Origin: Elysia chlorotica
Taxonomy: Eukaryota; Mollusca; Gastropoda; Plakobranchidae
Direction: 5' to 3'
Assembly: GCA_003991915.1 (NCBI GenBank)
Contig: RQTK01000351.1
Location: 310,001 to 374,000 of the forward strand
Length of the DNA stretch: 64,000 nt
The notes below the pieces were generated by a model. It saw only the letters and a list, made by a program, of their open reading frames with translations, made no database searches and had not been told where the DNA came from. Of this stretch, positions 63,933 through 64,000 are shown in pieces. Within the stretch, counting starts at the first letter, position 1. Every line of letters begins with the position of its first letter. A program made the position numbers and the translations under genes.

Positions 63933-64000
63933 GTAACATTTATTTTTGTTCGCTCTCATTTTCCTCAAAGAAAGCCAGTGGTGATTGGTAATAAATTAAA

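Overview
The window looks like nuclear DNA of a lophotrochozoan animal, most likely a mollusc and possibly a gastropod. It is AT-rich and intron-rich, with phase-consistent GT-AG splicing. It holds long GA, TAC, GAT and AAC microsatellites, many tRNA-headed SINE copies and CR1/L2- and RTE-like LINE fragments. I found no prokaryotic features, no CRISPR array and no stand-alone tRNA or rRNA gene. The species assignment is inference. The splice models were built by hand from splice sites, codon phase and similarity to remembered family sequences.

Layout. Positions 1-8200 are repeat-rich and carry a decayed hAT DNA transposon whose 5' two thirds is tandemly duplicated (about 2168-5760). The minus-strand gene at 8320-16223 encodes RNA polymerase II subunit RPB7 (POLR2G): eight coding exons, a complete 172-residue protein. 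Positions 19487-33436 on the plus strand hold the highlight, a gene of about 651 residues with a bHLH domain near the N-terminus and an HMG box at the C-terminus. That is the architecture of MEIOSIN (BHMG1), the vertebrate meiosis initiator that works with STRA8. Its last exon and 3' UTR are duplicated just downstream. Positions 39954-47394 on the minus strand hold a nine-exon ZNF830 (CCDC16/OMCG1) homologue with an apparent frame slip in exon 1. Positions 53507 to the right edge hold the first seven coding exons of a secreted laccase-type multicopper oxidase.

Gene relationships. POLR2G and the MEIOSIN-like gene are head to head, about 3 kb apart. The MEIOSIN-like gene and ZNF830 are tail to tail. 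ZNF830 and the laccase are head to head across about 6 kb. They form no single pathway: POLR2G is general transcription machinery, ZNF830 is linked to splicing and genome stability, the MEIOSIN-like protein should be a germline transcription factor, and the laccase is an extracellular phenol oxidase. Laccase exons are strikingly CpG-rich and GC-rich, while the other three genes are CpG-poor. This fits the known mollusc pattern of methylated housekeeping genes versus unmethylated tissue-specific genes.

The remainder is repeats: SINEs of one or more tRNA-headed families sharing a conserved body, LINE relics, a probable solo LTR, an uncharacterised two-copy interspersed repeat inside POLR2G introns, minisatellites, small perfect palindromes and one 7-N assembly gap inside a GA array.
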